A stretch of DNA of 61,755 nt from positions 1-61,755 of the forward strand of contig CAMDFJ010000006.1 in NCBI GenBank assembly GCA_945897435.1. Reading direction: 5' to 3'. Positions 1-7,446 of the stretch are shown piece by piece (positions within the stretch are counted from its first letter, which is position 1; the number at the start of each line of letters is the position of its first letter). Position numbers and translations under genes: made by a program. Below the pieces are notes generated by a model. That model was not told where the DNA came from. It did no database searches and saw only the letters and a list, made by a program, of their open reading frames with translations. The stretch is from Candidatus Kuenenia stuttgartensis. GTDB taxonomy: Bacteria; Planctomycetota; Planctomycetia; Pirellulales; UBA1268.

Positions 1-1185
1 GCGGCGATCGAGGGGAAGCCGATCCCTGCGGAGGTGATCGGCGGTCAGCGATATGCGTTCATCCGGCCCGACGCGGCCGTGCTCGGACCGCAGTATCGCT
101 TTGCGCGGCACGGCGGAAGCGGGGCCGAGCTTTCGGAGGCCCTCCCGCAGCTTGCGAAGGTGGTCGATGAGATCGCAATCGTGAGGAGCTGTCGCACCGA
201 CCAGTTCAACCACGCCCCGGCCCAGATCTTCATGAACTGCGGCTTCGCCCAGCCGGGCCGACCGAGCATCGGATCATGGGTGACCTACGGCCTCGGCAGC
301 GAGACCACCGACCTGCCGGCCTTCATCGTGATGAGCACGGGGGCCGGGATCAGTGGCGGCAGCGCGAACTGGTCGAGCGGCTTCATGCCCAGCCTCTACA
401 CCGGCACCCGGTTCCGCAACGCCGGCACGCCGATCCTCAACGTCGACTCGCCGGCCGGTGCCGACATGCGACTGGCAGACGAAACCCTGAACCTCGTCAA
501 CTCGATCAATCGGCGGCGGCTGGCTGCCGACGGAGATCCCGAGATCGCGACGCGGATCGCCAGCTACGAGATGGCCCATCGGCTGCAGACATCGGCGCCG
601 GAACTGATGAACCTCGCCGACGAGTCGCCCGAGACCCTCGCCCTCTATGGCTGCAAGCCGGAGGAGTCGAGTTTCTCCCGGGCCTGCCTGATCGCCCGGC
701 GGCTGGTGGAGCGCGGGGTGCGGTTCATCACGATCTACCACGAGGGCTGGGACGGGCACACCGACGTTGCGGGCAACGTGAAGAAGAACTCCGCGGCGAC
801 CGATCAGGGGTCCGCGGCCCTGATCGCCGATCTGAAGCGCCGGGGGATGCTCGACAGCACGCTCGTCGTCTGGGGGGGCGAGTTCGGCAGAACGCCGATG
901 GTCGAGGCGAGCGCCGTGCTCGGCCGCTCGAAGGGCCGGGACCATCACCCCAACGCGTTCACGATGTGGCTCGCCGGCGGTGGGATCAGGGGCGGCGTCA
1001 ACTACGGCGAGACCGACGAACTCGGATTCCACATCGCCCGCGACGAGGTCCACGTGCACGATCTACAGGCCACGATCCTCCACTGCCTCGGCCTCGACCA
1101 CGAGCGGCTGACGTTCCGTCACGCAGGCCGCGACTTCCGGCTCACCGACGTCCACGGACATGTGGTTCAGGGCCTGCTCTCCTGA
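1..1185 (+). CDS. DUF1501 domain protein (5' truncated by window edge)
   Basis: This is the C-terminal 394 residues of a DUF1501 protein. The reading frame is open to base 1, so the gene starts outside the window; the GTG at 34 is internal, because the residues before it continue the family sequence. Full-length members run to roughly 450-490 residues, so about 60-100 are missing. Visible family marks are GWDGH, GGEFGRTP and GRDHHP with a following WLAGGG; such His/Asp clusters resemble the metal site of the alkaline phosphatase/sulfatase fold. The family is abundant in planctomycetes, usually exported by a Tat signal and encoded next to a DUF1549/DUF1553 cytochrome-like protein; neither can be checked here. 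The biochemical function is unknown. The family call is secure. Confidence 0.93.
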   Translation, partial: AAIEGKPIPAEVIGGQRYAFIRPDAAVLGPQYRFARHGGSGAELSEALPQLAKVVDEIAIVRSCRTDQFNHAPAQIFMNCGFAQPGRPSIGSWVTYGLGSETTDLPAFIVMSTGAGISGGSANWSSGFMPSLYTGTRFRNAGTPILNVDSPAGADMRLADETLNLVNSINRRRLAADGDPEIATRIASYEMAHRLQTSAPELMNLADESPETLALYGCKPEESSFSRACLIARRLVERGVRFITIYHEGWDGHTDVAGNVKKNSAATDQGSAALIADLKRRGMLDSTLVVWGGEFGRTPMVEASAVLGRSKGRDHHPNAFTMWLAGGGIRGGVNYGETDELGFHIARDEVHVHDLQATILHCLGLDHERLTFRHAGRDFRLTDVHGHVVQGLLS

Positions 1186-1217
1186 TCGGCATCGGCCCGA
1201 CGTCGGCGTCGGAATGC

Positions 1218-2330
1218 TTACCCTGCCGACCAATCCGGACGGGGTCGATCGTGGCTCCGGGAGTCTGCGGCGGTTGCCATAATCCGCTCCCGCACGCTGG
1301 CGACGGCCGGCCCCGTCAGGTGTTCGAGTTCCAGGGCGAAGGAGACACCCGCCCGGGGTGGCAGCGAAACCACCCTTCCCTGCGCCGCCTCGAACGACCT
1401 CGGATTCGGATAGTTCGTACCCGGTTCGAGCCCCGTGACATACCCGTCGGCGAGGCCGCCCTGATTCTTCCAGAGTGAAAAGCAGGGAAGCGTGTCGGAA
1501 CGCCAGGAGAGACAGACGGCATCACCGCCGCCAGGAGCGACGAGCATCGCCGACGCCCTGCCCGCCTCGTCCGACCGCAGCGCCATGAAGTGAACCTGCT
1601 CCGGCCGGCCCGGGCGTGACTCATCGTAGCGGTTCCAGGTCGGCACATCGGCTGCCGCTCCATGATCCCTCGGAGCCAGTTCCTCGACGGCGGCCACGAG
1701 TTCTGATCCGGCGCCGAGAAACGGCGGCCCGATGTTGACGTGATAGAGCATCTGCATCGTCGTCGGCCGATCCGAAAGGTTTTCGACCGTATCGACCCAG
1801 GAGACCCGCGGCCGATCGGCCTGCAGGGAGATCGAGGTCGTCATCCGCAGCGACTGGAACAGGAACCGCGTCTCGTCGACGGCGCCATGCAGCGTCACCC
1901 TGCCGGCCGCCTCGTCGAGCGTCACCTCGACCCCGTGGGCGGGGAGGTTGGCGATCCTCCCGTGCAGTGGGTGGAGAAGTCGTCCCTGCGGATCGAATTC
2001 CGGAGCCCCGTTGCTGACCAGACCGCAGCGGGCCACCAGTTCATCGAATCCCTCGAGCCAGCCGAGCCCGGAAGGATCGGTGATCGGCACGAACCGGGGA
2101 TGCACCGGCCCACGGACGGGCGACGACCAGCCGATGTCGGTGCCACCCGAGTTCATCCTCCAGATGCCGAGTCCTCGGTCGGGAAGCACCTGGGCCGTCG
2201 TCCCGCCGGCCGCAATCTCGACCAGCAGCAGGCCGTCCTGCAGGCCTCCCTGCAGCCGTCTGGTTCGGACGGCCAGCGGACCGATCGCCTCGTCCATTCC
2301 ATCCACAACAGTCAACCGCTTGAGGGCCAT
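1218..2330 (-). CDS. DUF4432 family protein (aldose-epimerase-like fold)
   Basis: A 370-residue protein whose sequence (WRMNSGGTDIGWSSP, YHVNIGPPFLG, GLEPGTNYPNPR) fits DUF4432, a family related to aldose 1-epimerase and predicted to bind sugars in a beta-sandwich. The frame is open far upstream, to about 3113, but that part lies antisense to the neighbouring uridylyltransferase gene and has no family similarity. The ATG at 2330, which begins MALKRLTVVDG, is therefore taken as the start; no good Shine-Dalgarno is visible. It is divergent from the next gene and separated from it by 261 bases holding palindromic repeats. The likely role is a sugar epimerase or mutarotase in the cytoplasm, but the substrate cannot be inferred. 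Confidence 0.85.
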   Translation of the reverse strand: MALKRLTVVDGMDEAIGPLAVRTRRLQGGLQDGLLLVEIAAGGTTAQVLPDRGLGIWRMNSGGTDIGWSSPVRGPVHPRFVPITDPSGLGWLEGFDELVARCGLVSNGAPEFDPQGRLLHPLHGRIANLPAHGVEVTLDEAAGRVTLHGAVDETRFLFQSLRMTTSISLQADRPRVSWVDTVENLSDRPTTMQMLYHVNIGPPFLGAGSELVAAVEELAPRDHGAAADVPTWNRYDESRPGRPEQVHFMALRSDEAGRASAMLVAPGGGDAVCLSWRSDTLPCFSLWKNQGGLADGYVTGLEPGTNYPNPRSFEAAQGRVVSLPPRAGVSFALELEHLTGPAVASVRERIMATAADSRSHDRPRPDWSAG

Positions 2331-2455
2331 CTGCGAGCATCCGCAACAAGGTTCGGGGAACGCGGCGAGGTTCGGGAAACGCGGCGGGAGTCTACCCTTC
2401 CGCTCGCTGTCCAGGGAACAACTCACTCCCGGAACTCCTCGATGGATATCAGCGA

Positions 2456-2515
2456 GGGGCTGCCCAAGCCCCGAGCGGGTTGTGAGTGTCGAGGCATGAC
2501 AGGCTGAAGCCTGTC
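2456..2515. repeat. Hairpin plus solo copy of dispersed palindrome M1
   Basis: Within the 261-base intergenic region 2331-2591 are two inverted repeats. The first is GGGGCT, five bases, AGCCCC (2456-2472). The second is GACAGGCTGAAGCCTGTC (2498-2515), identical to palindromes at 10032 and 40321 where it sits beside the larger structured repeats. Here it stands alone. The rest of the region has a TAGACT (2555-2560) that could be the -10 box of the next gene, which has a plausible AGGAG-type ribosome site at about 2580. Confidence 0.75.
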
Positions 2516-2591
2516 CCACATCGGGACTGAAAAACCGCAAAAGCCGAAGATCGATAGACTGGCGTCGGACGAGAACGAAAGGAGACCGACC

Positions 2592-3377
2592 ATGAGCCCC
2601 ACAGCCACGCCGATCGCCATTGTGCTCGCTGCCGGTCGCGGCACCCGGATGGGAAGCGATCTGCCCAAGGTGCTCTCCGAAGCCGCCGGAAAACCACTCG
2701 TCCGCTGGGTGCTCGACGCGCTTGCAGCGGCAGGTGTCGAGGACCGGATCGTCGTCGTCGGGTATCGGGCCGAACTCATCGAGACGGCACTCGAAGGCCT
2801 GCCCGGTGTCTCGTTCGCGATCCAGCATGAACAACGAGGCACCGGCGACGCCGTCGCCGCGGCCCGGCCGCTCATCGAGCGGCGGATTGCCGGGCAGGGG
2901 GAGCGGCGGCCGGTCGTGGTCGTCTGCGGCGATTCCCCGATGCTTCGCCCGGAGAGTGTGACCGGTCTGCTCGACAGGTTCAGGGCTGGAAACGCCGCCT
3001 GCCTGCTGGGAACCGCCCTCACGACCGAGCCTGCCGGGCTCGGCCGGATCGTTCGCAATGCTGCCGGCCGGTTCGAGAGGATCGTCGAGGAAAAGGATGC
3101 CACGCCCGACCAACGGGCGATCCGCGAGGTCAACATGAGCACCTACGTGTTTGACGCCGCCGACCTTCTGCTGGCCCTCTCCAGGCTCGGCACCTCGAAC
3201 GCCGCGGGGGAGTATTACCTGACCGACTGTCCCGGTCTGCTCCAGACCGAAGGCCGGGTCGTCGACGCGATTCCCTGCCTCGATCCGAGCGAAACCCTGT
3301 CGGTCAACACTCCCGAGCAGTTGGCTGCGGTCGCGGCGGCACTCGCCCGGGTCCGGCCTGACCCGCGGGAGGCTTGA
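2592..3377 (+). CDS. UDP-N-acetylglucosamine pyrophosphorylase-type nucleotidyltransferase (GlmU N-domain only)
   Basis: A 261-residue NTP transferase matching the uridylyltransferase half of GlmU, which makes UDP-GlcNAc from GlcNAc-1-phosphate and UTP for peptidoglycan and LPS. The signature LAAGRGTRMGSDLPKVL lies at about residues 11-27, the metal-binding region CGDSPM near 116, an EEKDATPDQRAI stretch near 165, and EYYLTD near 206. The left-handed beta-helix acetyltransferase domain of bifunctional GlmU (about 450 residues) is absent and does not follow in any frame, because prs comes next. The acetylation step must therefore be encoded elsewhere. ATG at 2592 follows AAGGAG. The exact sugar substrate is inferred from similarity. 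Confidence 0.9.
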   Translation: MSPTATPIAIVLAAGRGTRMGSDLPKVLSEAAGKPLVRWVLDALAAAGVEDRIVVVGYRAELIETALEGLPGVSFAIQHEQRGTGDAVAAARPLIERRIAGQGERRPVVVVCGDSPMLRPESVTGLLDRFRAGNAACLLGTALTTEPAGLGRIVRNAAGRFERIVEEKDATPDQRAIREVNMSTYVFDAADLLLALSRLGTSNAAGEYYLTDCPGLLQTEGRVVDAIPCLDPSETLSVNTPEQLAAVAAALARVRPDPREA

Positions 3378-3450
3378 AGACCCGCCCGATACCGGTCACA
3401 GTGCCTCTGCGGCACGGACGGCCACTCTCCCGAGCACCCCTCGAAGCGAC

Positions 3451-4395
3451 ATGAACGACCTCAAGATCTTCGGCGGCCCGGCCAATGGCCCTCTGACCCA
3501 GGACATCTGCCGGTATCTCAACCTGCCGATGGGCAAGATCACGCTCGGACGTTTTCCCGACGGCGAGATCTCCTGCAAGATCGACGAGGACGTCCGCGGC
3601 CGCGACGTGTTCATCGTCCAGCCCACCTGCCCGCCGGTGAACGAGCACATCATGGAACTGCTCGTGATGATCGACTCGTTCAAGCGGGCGAGTTCGTTCC
3701 GTCTGACGGCGGTCATCCCCTACTTCGGCTACGCGAGGCAGGACCGCAAGGACGCCGGTCGGGTGCCGATCACCGCCAAACTCGTCGCCAACCTGATCAC
3801 CCGGGCCGGCGCCGACCGAGTGCTGGCGATGGACCTGCACGCCGCGCAGATCCAGGGGTTCTTCGACGTGCCGGTGGACCATCTCTATGCGGCACCTGTG
3901 CTCAACAACCACTTCCAGTCGATGGATCTGCCGCACGACGACCTCGTCGTGGTGGCGGCCGACGCGGGCAGCATCAAGCGGGCCGTCGGCCACGCCAACC
4001 GGCTCGGCGTGCCGCTGGCGATCGTCGACAAGCGGCGGCTCAGCGCCGACACCACCAAGAGCACGAACGTCATCGGCGCCAGCGTCGATGGAAAGGTGGC
4101 GCTGATGTTCGACGACATGATCAGCACGGCGGGCTCGATCTGTTCGGCCGCGGCGGTCATCCACGATCACGGTGCCAGGGCGATCTACGCCGCGGCCACC
4201 CACGGCCTGCTCGTCGGCCCCGCGATCGAGCGGCTCCAGGCGGCGCCGTTTGCCGGGATCATCATCACCGATTCGATCCCGCTGACCCCGGAAAAGGCCC
4301 TTCCGAACATCACGGTGCTCTCGGTCGCCAGCCTGCTCGGGCAGGCCATCAAGCGGATTCACCGCAACGAATCGGTCAGCATGATGTTTCAGTAG
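3451..4395 (+). CDS. prs: Ribose-phosphate pyrophosphokinase (PRPP synthetase)
   Basis: A 314-residue cytoplasmic enzyme that makes 5-phosphoribosyl-1-pyrophosphate from ribose-5-phosphate and ATP for nucleotide, His and Trp synthesis. Motifs are in order and at usual spacing: GRFPDGE near 31, YFGYARQDRK near 91-100, DLHAAQIQGFFD near 128-139, VVAADAGS near 167-174 and the PRPP-binding loop DDMISTAGS near 220. The loop in the best studied enzymes reads DDMIDTAGT, so D-to-S and T-to-S changes are present. Length is standard for class I enzymes. It lies 73 bases after the uridylyltransferase gene on the same strand, with no obvious promoter between. Confidence 0.97.
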   Translation: MNDLKIFGGPANGPLTQDICRYLNLPMGKITLGRFPDGEISCKIDEDVRGRDVFIVQPTCPPVNEHIMELLVMIDSFKRASSFRLTAVIPYFGYARQDRKDAGRVPITAKLVANLITRAGADRVLAMDLHAAQIQGFFDVPVDHLYAAPVLNNHFQSMDLPHDDLVVVAADAGSIKRAVGHANRLGVPLAIVDKRRLSADTTKSTNVIGASVDGKVALMFDDMISTAGSICSAAAVIHDHGARAIYAAATHGLLVGPAIERLQAAPFAGIIITDSIPLTPEKALPNITVLSVASLLGQAIKRIHRNESVSMMFQ

Positions 4396-4435
4396 CCCCG
4401 CAGGGCCGCAGATTTGCGAGAAACCGCGGCCCGAC

Positions 4436-4465
4436 TTGCGGAAGCCGGCGGCCGTGGCAGACTAT
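4436..4465 (+). promoter_or_regulatory. Possible sigma70-like promoter of the L25 gene
   Basis: TTGCGG (4436-4441), an 18-base spacer and GACTAT (4460-4465) precede the L25 start by 24 bases. The -35 is good but the -10 matches only three of six consensus positions, so this is weak. A strong ribosome site AAAGGAG (about 4478-4484) follows. Confidence 0.35.
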
Positions 4466-4489
4466 GGGGCCCGAGAAAAAGGAGTTTTC

Positions 4490-5125
4490 ATGAGCGATTC
4501 ACTCGACGTCGTATCCCGCAAGGCAACCGGTTCCCGGGAAAGCCGTCGGCTCCGCCGTGAAGGCATGGTGCCGGCCGTTCTCTATGGCCACGGTGAGAAA
4601 TCTATCGATCTGGCTGCCAAGCGCGAGGCGATCGAGGCCGTCGTCCGTCACGGCAGCCGGGTCGTCGAACTCAAGGGTGCCGTCAAGACGAGCGCCCTGG
4701 TCCGCGAACTCCAGTGGGACACCTTCGGCGTCCAGCCGATCCACGTCGATTTCCTCCGGGTCGACAAGTCGGAACGGATCAAGGTCAAGGTTCCCGTCGA
4801 TCTCCGCGGCGAGGCCCCTGGGCACAGGGCTGGCGGTGTGGTCACGCTCATCCTCCACGAACTCGAGATCGAGTGCACTCCCGACGCGATTCCGGAAAAG
4901 ATCCACGCCCACGTCGGAAAGCTCGAACTGGGCGGTCACCTCAAGGTCCACGACCTCGAATTGCCTGCCGGTGCCAAGGCTCTGGCGGATGGCGAGGAGA
5001 CCGTGGTCAGCTGCTCGCTGCCACAGAAGGCCGACGAGACCGCGGCCGTCGCTGGAGCCGCCGAACCCGAAGTGATCGGCCGCAAGGCCGCTGAGGAAGG
5101 AGAAGGAGAGGCAGCGGAGGGCTGA
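4490..5125 (+). CDS. rplY: 50S ribosomal protein L25/general stress protein Ctc
   Basis: A 211-residue L25 of the long CTC/TL5 type that binds 5S rRNA in the large ribosomal subunit. The N-terminal L25 domain covers about 1-92 (GSRESRRLRREGMVPAVLYG near 15-34) and the C-terminal beta domain about 95-190. An Ala/Glu-rich acidic tail ends the protein. The start is the ATG at 4490, 6 bases after AAAGGAG; the frame extends 54 bases upstream but without family similarity. It is followed after 41 bases by pth, a common bacterial pairing. Confidence 0.95.
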   Translation: MSDSLDVVSRKATGSRESRRLRREGMVPAVLYGHGEKSIDLAAKREAIEAVVRHGSRVVELKGAVKTSALVRELQWDTFGVQPIHVDFLRVDKSERIKVKVPVDLRGEAPGHRAGGVVTLILHELEIECTPDAIPEKIHAHVGKLELGGHLKVHDLELPAGAKALADGEETVVSCSLPQKADETAAVAGAAEPEVIGRKAAEEGEGEAAEG

Positions 5126-5166
5126 TCCTGTCGGGCTCGATCCGTCGAGACCGGGGCTGATGCATC

Positions 5167-5724
5167 GTGAAACTCGTCGCAGGGCTGGGAAATCCGGGAC
5201 GCAACTACGAGGGCACCCGGCACAACGTCGGATTCGACGTTGTGGAAATCCTGGCGAAGCGGTCTGGCTCGCCCGTTCGACGAGCCCGGTTTCAGGGCGA
5301 CACGGCGCAGGTCACGATCCGCGGTTGCCCGGTGCTGTTGCTCTGGCCGCTCACCTGGATGAACCTCAGCGGTGCGAGCGTCCTGGCGGCCCGCGACTTC
5401 TACAAGATCGAGCATGACGACATCCTTATTGTGTGCGATGACTTCCAGCTTTCGACCGATACGATCCGCATCCGGGCAAGCGGCTCCGGCGGCGGTCAAA
5501 ACGGGCTCAGCGACGTGCTTGCTCGGCTTGGCACAAACGCCGTGCCGAGGCTCCGGCTCGGCATCGGCCCGGTTGCAGAGGGCTGGAAGACCGCAGATTT
5601 CGTCCTCGGTCGGTTCTCCAAATCGGAACGGGAGGCCGTGACGCCGTTGCTGGAGCGGGCGGCCGACGCCGTCGAGGAATGGGCTGCGGTGGGAATCGAA
5701 TCTGCGATGAACCGGTACAACTGA
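5167..5724 (+). CDS. pth: Peptidyl-tRNA hydrolase
   Basis: A 185-residue Pth that releases tRNA from prematurely dropped peptidyl-tRNA. The N-terminus GLGNPGRNYEGTRHNVGFD carries the catalytic His at residue 19, MNLSG lies near 66 and the catalytic Asp is in the CDDFQL stretch near 92. The usually invariant GGHNGL reads GGQNGL (Gln at residue 111, codon CAA at 5497-5499), and the preceding tyMN motif reads TWMN. GTG at 5167 is the start, since the family begins exactly there. It sits between the L25 and S6 genes on the same strand. The fold and main catalytic residues are intact, so activity is expected. Confidence 0.95.
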   Translation: MKLVAGLGNPGRNYEGTRHNVGFDVVEILAKRSGSPVRRARFQGDTAQVTIRGCPVLLLWPLTWMNLSGASVLAARDFYKIEHDDILIVCDDFQLSTDTIRIRASGSGGGQNGLSDVLARLGTNAVPRLRLGIGPVAEGWKTADFVLGRFSKSEREAVTPLLERAADAVEEWAAVGIESAMNRYN

Positions 5725-5804
5725 AGAACCACATTTCGACAATTCACCGATCCGCGACATGACATCCGGATCACAACAAGCGTACGACACGACAGAAAGG
5801 GAGC

Positions 5805-6200
5805 ATGCAGACCATGGTGGTATACGAAGGGATGTTCATTCTCGACGCCTCGAAGTTCGCCCGGGATCCGGCCGGGTCCGCCCAGCAGATCGTCGGCCTG
5901 ATCGAGCAGTTCGGCGGCACGGTGCTGGCGTCCCGGCTCTGGGACGAGCGGAAACTCGCCTATCCGATCAAAGGCCACAAAAAGGGCGTCTACTGGCTGA
6001 CCTACTTCAACATGCCGTCGGCCAATCTGGTGCCGCTTGAACGGCAGTGCGAGATCACCGACGACATCCTGCGAAAACTGGTCCTGAAGATCGAACCGCG
6101 AATCGCGGACGCACTCGTCCAGCATGCCCTGGCTGGTGAAACGTCGCAGCGAAAGGCGGCACCTGTCGCGGCCGCAGCGGCCCCCACCGCCGGAGAGTAG
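5805..6200 (+). CDS. rpsF: 30S ribosomal protein S6
   Basis: A 131-residue S6, which binds the central domain of 16S rRNA together with S18. The family core ([15 protein letters not shown], then [20 protein letters not shown]) covers about residues 5-100; an Ala-rich tail of about 20 residues follows. ATG at 5805 follows a purine-rich AAAGGGAG. Unlike the E. coli rpsF-priB-rpsR-rplI operon, the next gene is ssb and no S18 gene is present anywhere in the window. Confidence 0.96.
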   Translation: MQTMVVYEGMFILDASKFARDPAGSAQQIVGLIEQFGGTVLASRLWDERKLAYPIKGHKKGVYWLTYFNMPSANLVPLERQCEITDDILRKLVLKIEPRIADALVQHALAGETSQRKAAPVAAAAAPTAGE

Positions 6201-6214
6201 CCACAACCGTTCCC

Positions 6215-6243
6215 TTGCAGTGCCGGTCGCCCCCCGGTATTCT
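6215..6243 (+). promoter_or_regulatory. Sigma70-like promoter for ssb-rplI-dnaB
   Basis: TTGCAG (6215-6220), a 17-base spacer and TATTCT (6238-6243) lie between rpsF and ssb. This predicts a transcript start near 6250 and a leader of about 46 bases ending in a GAGGAGG ribosome site. It also rules out translation from the in-frame ATG at 6215, which lies inside the -35 region. Confidence 0.6.
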
Positions 6244-6295
6244 GGGATTCAGTTGTACATGTGTTCAGCATTTGAAGACTGAGGAGGCAGGTGCC

Positions 6296-6802
6296 ATGGC
6301 AAGTTTCAATCGGGTGATTCTTCTCGGCAACGTGACCCGCGATCCGGAGTTGCGTTACATCGCCAACGGAACGGCCGTGACCGATATCGGCCTCGCCGTC
6401 AACGATCGTCGCAAGACGGCGACGGGCGAATGGGTCGAGGAGACGACATTCGTCGATGTGACGCTCTGGGGCCGTACCGCCGAGGTCGCCGGGGAATATG
6501 TCACCAAGGGGGCCCCGCTGATGATCGAGGGCCGGCTGAAACTCGACACCTGGGAGAAGGACGGCAAGAAAAACTCCAAGCTCCGGGTGGTCGGCGAGCG
6601 GATGCAACTCCTCGGGTCTCGTGGTGGCGAAGGCGGCCGCAGCGGTGGCGAGGGTCGGCCCAAGGCCAGGGCCGGGAGCGGCCGTCCCGCCCCTTCCGTG
6701 AACGACGATTACGATCAGTCGGCCGACGTGTATGATGGTCCCTCCCGCGGTGGCAGCGAGCCGGGCGGACATATCGGCGGCGACGACGACATTCCTTTCT
6801 GA
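6296..6802 (+). CDS. ssb: Single-stranded DNA-binding protein
   Basis: A 168-residue SSB that coats single-stranded DNA in replication and repair. The OB fold covers about 1-105 ([18 protein letters not shown] near 4-21). A Gly/Ser/Arg-rich flexible linker follows, and the protein ends DDDIPF, the acidic tip that recruits partner proteins. The start is the ATG at 6296 behind GAGGAGG; an upstream in-frame ATG adds 27 unrelated residues and lies within the predicted promoter. It is clustered with L9 and dnaB, placing SSB next to the replicative helicase. Confidence 0.97.
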   Translation: MASFNRVILLGNVTRDPELRYIANGTAVTDIGLAVNDRRKTATGEWVEETTFVDVTLWGRTAEVAGEYVTKGAPLMIEGRLKLDTWEKDGKKNSKLRVVGERMQLLGSRGGEGGRSGGEGRPKARAGSGRPAPSVNDDYDQSADVYDGPSRGGSEPGGHIGGDDDIPF

Positions 6803-6876
6803 TCCCCCTTCAGACTGCCTTCCCAAACTTTTTTTCAGACACTCAAGCTTCTTCGTTTTGCGCCAGGAGAGCCCCC

Positions 6877-7410
6877 ATGCCCCCCAGAACCATGCCCTCG
6901 ATCACATCCCGACAGTCCCGGCTTCCCAAGGGGGATCGAGGCGGGATCCAGCTTCTTCTCGTCCACAATGTCGAGCATCTCGGCAAGCAGGGAGAGGTCG
7001 TCGAGGTCAAGCGTGGCTATGCCTACAACTTTCTGCTTCCCCAGGGTCTGGCGACCGTCGCCACCGACCACCACAAGCGAATGGTGGAAAAGCATCGGGC
7101 GAAGCTCGAGGAGATCGCCCGCGAACGGCTGGCCGGCCTTCGCAGTCTGCTGGAGGAGCTGTCGAGGACGAGCGTCACGATCGAGGCCAACGCCAACGAC
7201 GAGGGGCATCTCTACGGGTCCGTCGGGCCGGCGGAGATTTCCCGTTCGCTCAAACAGCAGGACCTCATGGTCGGGACCGATCAGATCGTTCTCCAGGGTC
7301 CCCTCAAGGAGGTCGGCCTGTACACCGTGAAGGTGAAGCTCGCAGCCGAAGTGGAAGGCGATCTTAAGGTCTGGGTGGTTCCATCCAGCGGTGACGGCGG
7401 CTCGAAGTAG
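6877..7410 (+). CDS. rplI: 50S ribosomal protein L9
   Basis: A 177-residue L9 of the large subunit at the base of the L1 stalk. The N-terminal rRNA-binding domain (NVEHLGKQGEVVEVKRGYA, about 32-50, then NFLLPQGLA) is followed by the long connecting helix and C-terminal domain. About 25 residues precede the usual start of the family (a planctomycete-type extension or a wrong start), but ATG at 6877 has a CAGGAGAG ribosome site at proper spacing and no ATG lies closer to the domain than 6892. It is co-directional between ssb and dnaB. Confidence 0.95.
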   Translation: MPPRTMPSITSRQSRLPKGDRGGIQLLLVHNVEHLGKQGEVVEVKRGYAYNFLLPQGLATVATDHHKRMVEKHRAKLEEIARERLAGLRSLLEELSRTSVTIEANANDEGHLYGSVGPAEISRSLKQQDLMVGTDQIVLQGPLKEVGLYTVKVKLAAEVEGDLKVWVVPSSGDGGSK

Positions 7411-7446
7411 CACCCTCTCCGCGGCGATGCAGGGAGGCTCGTACCG

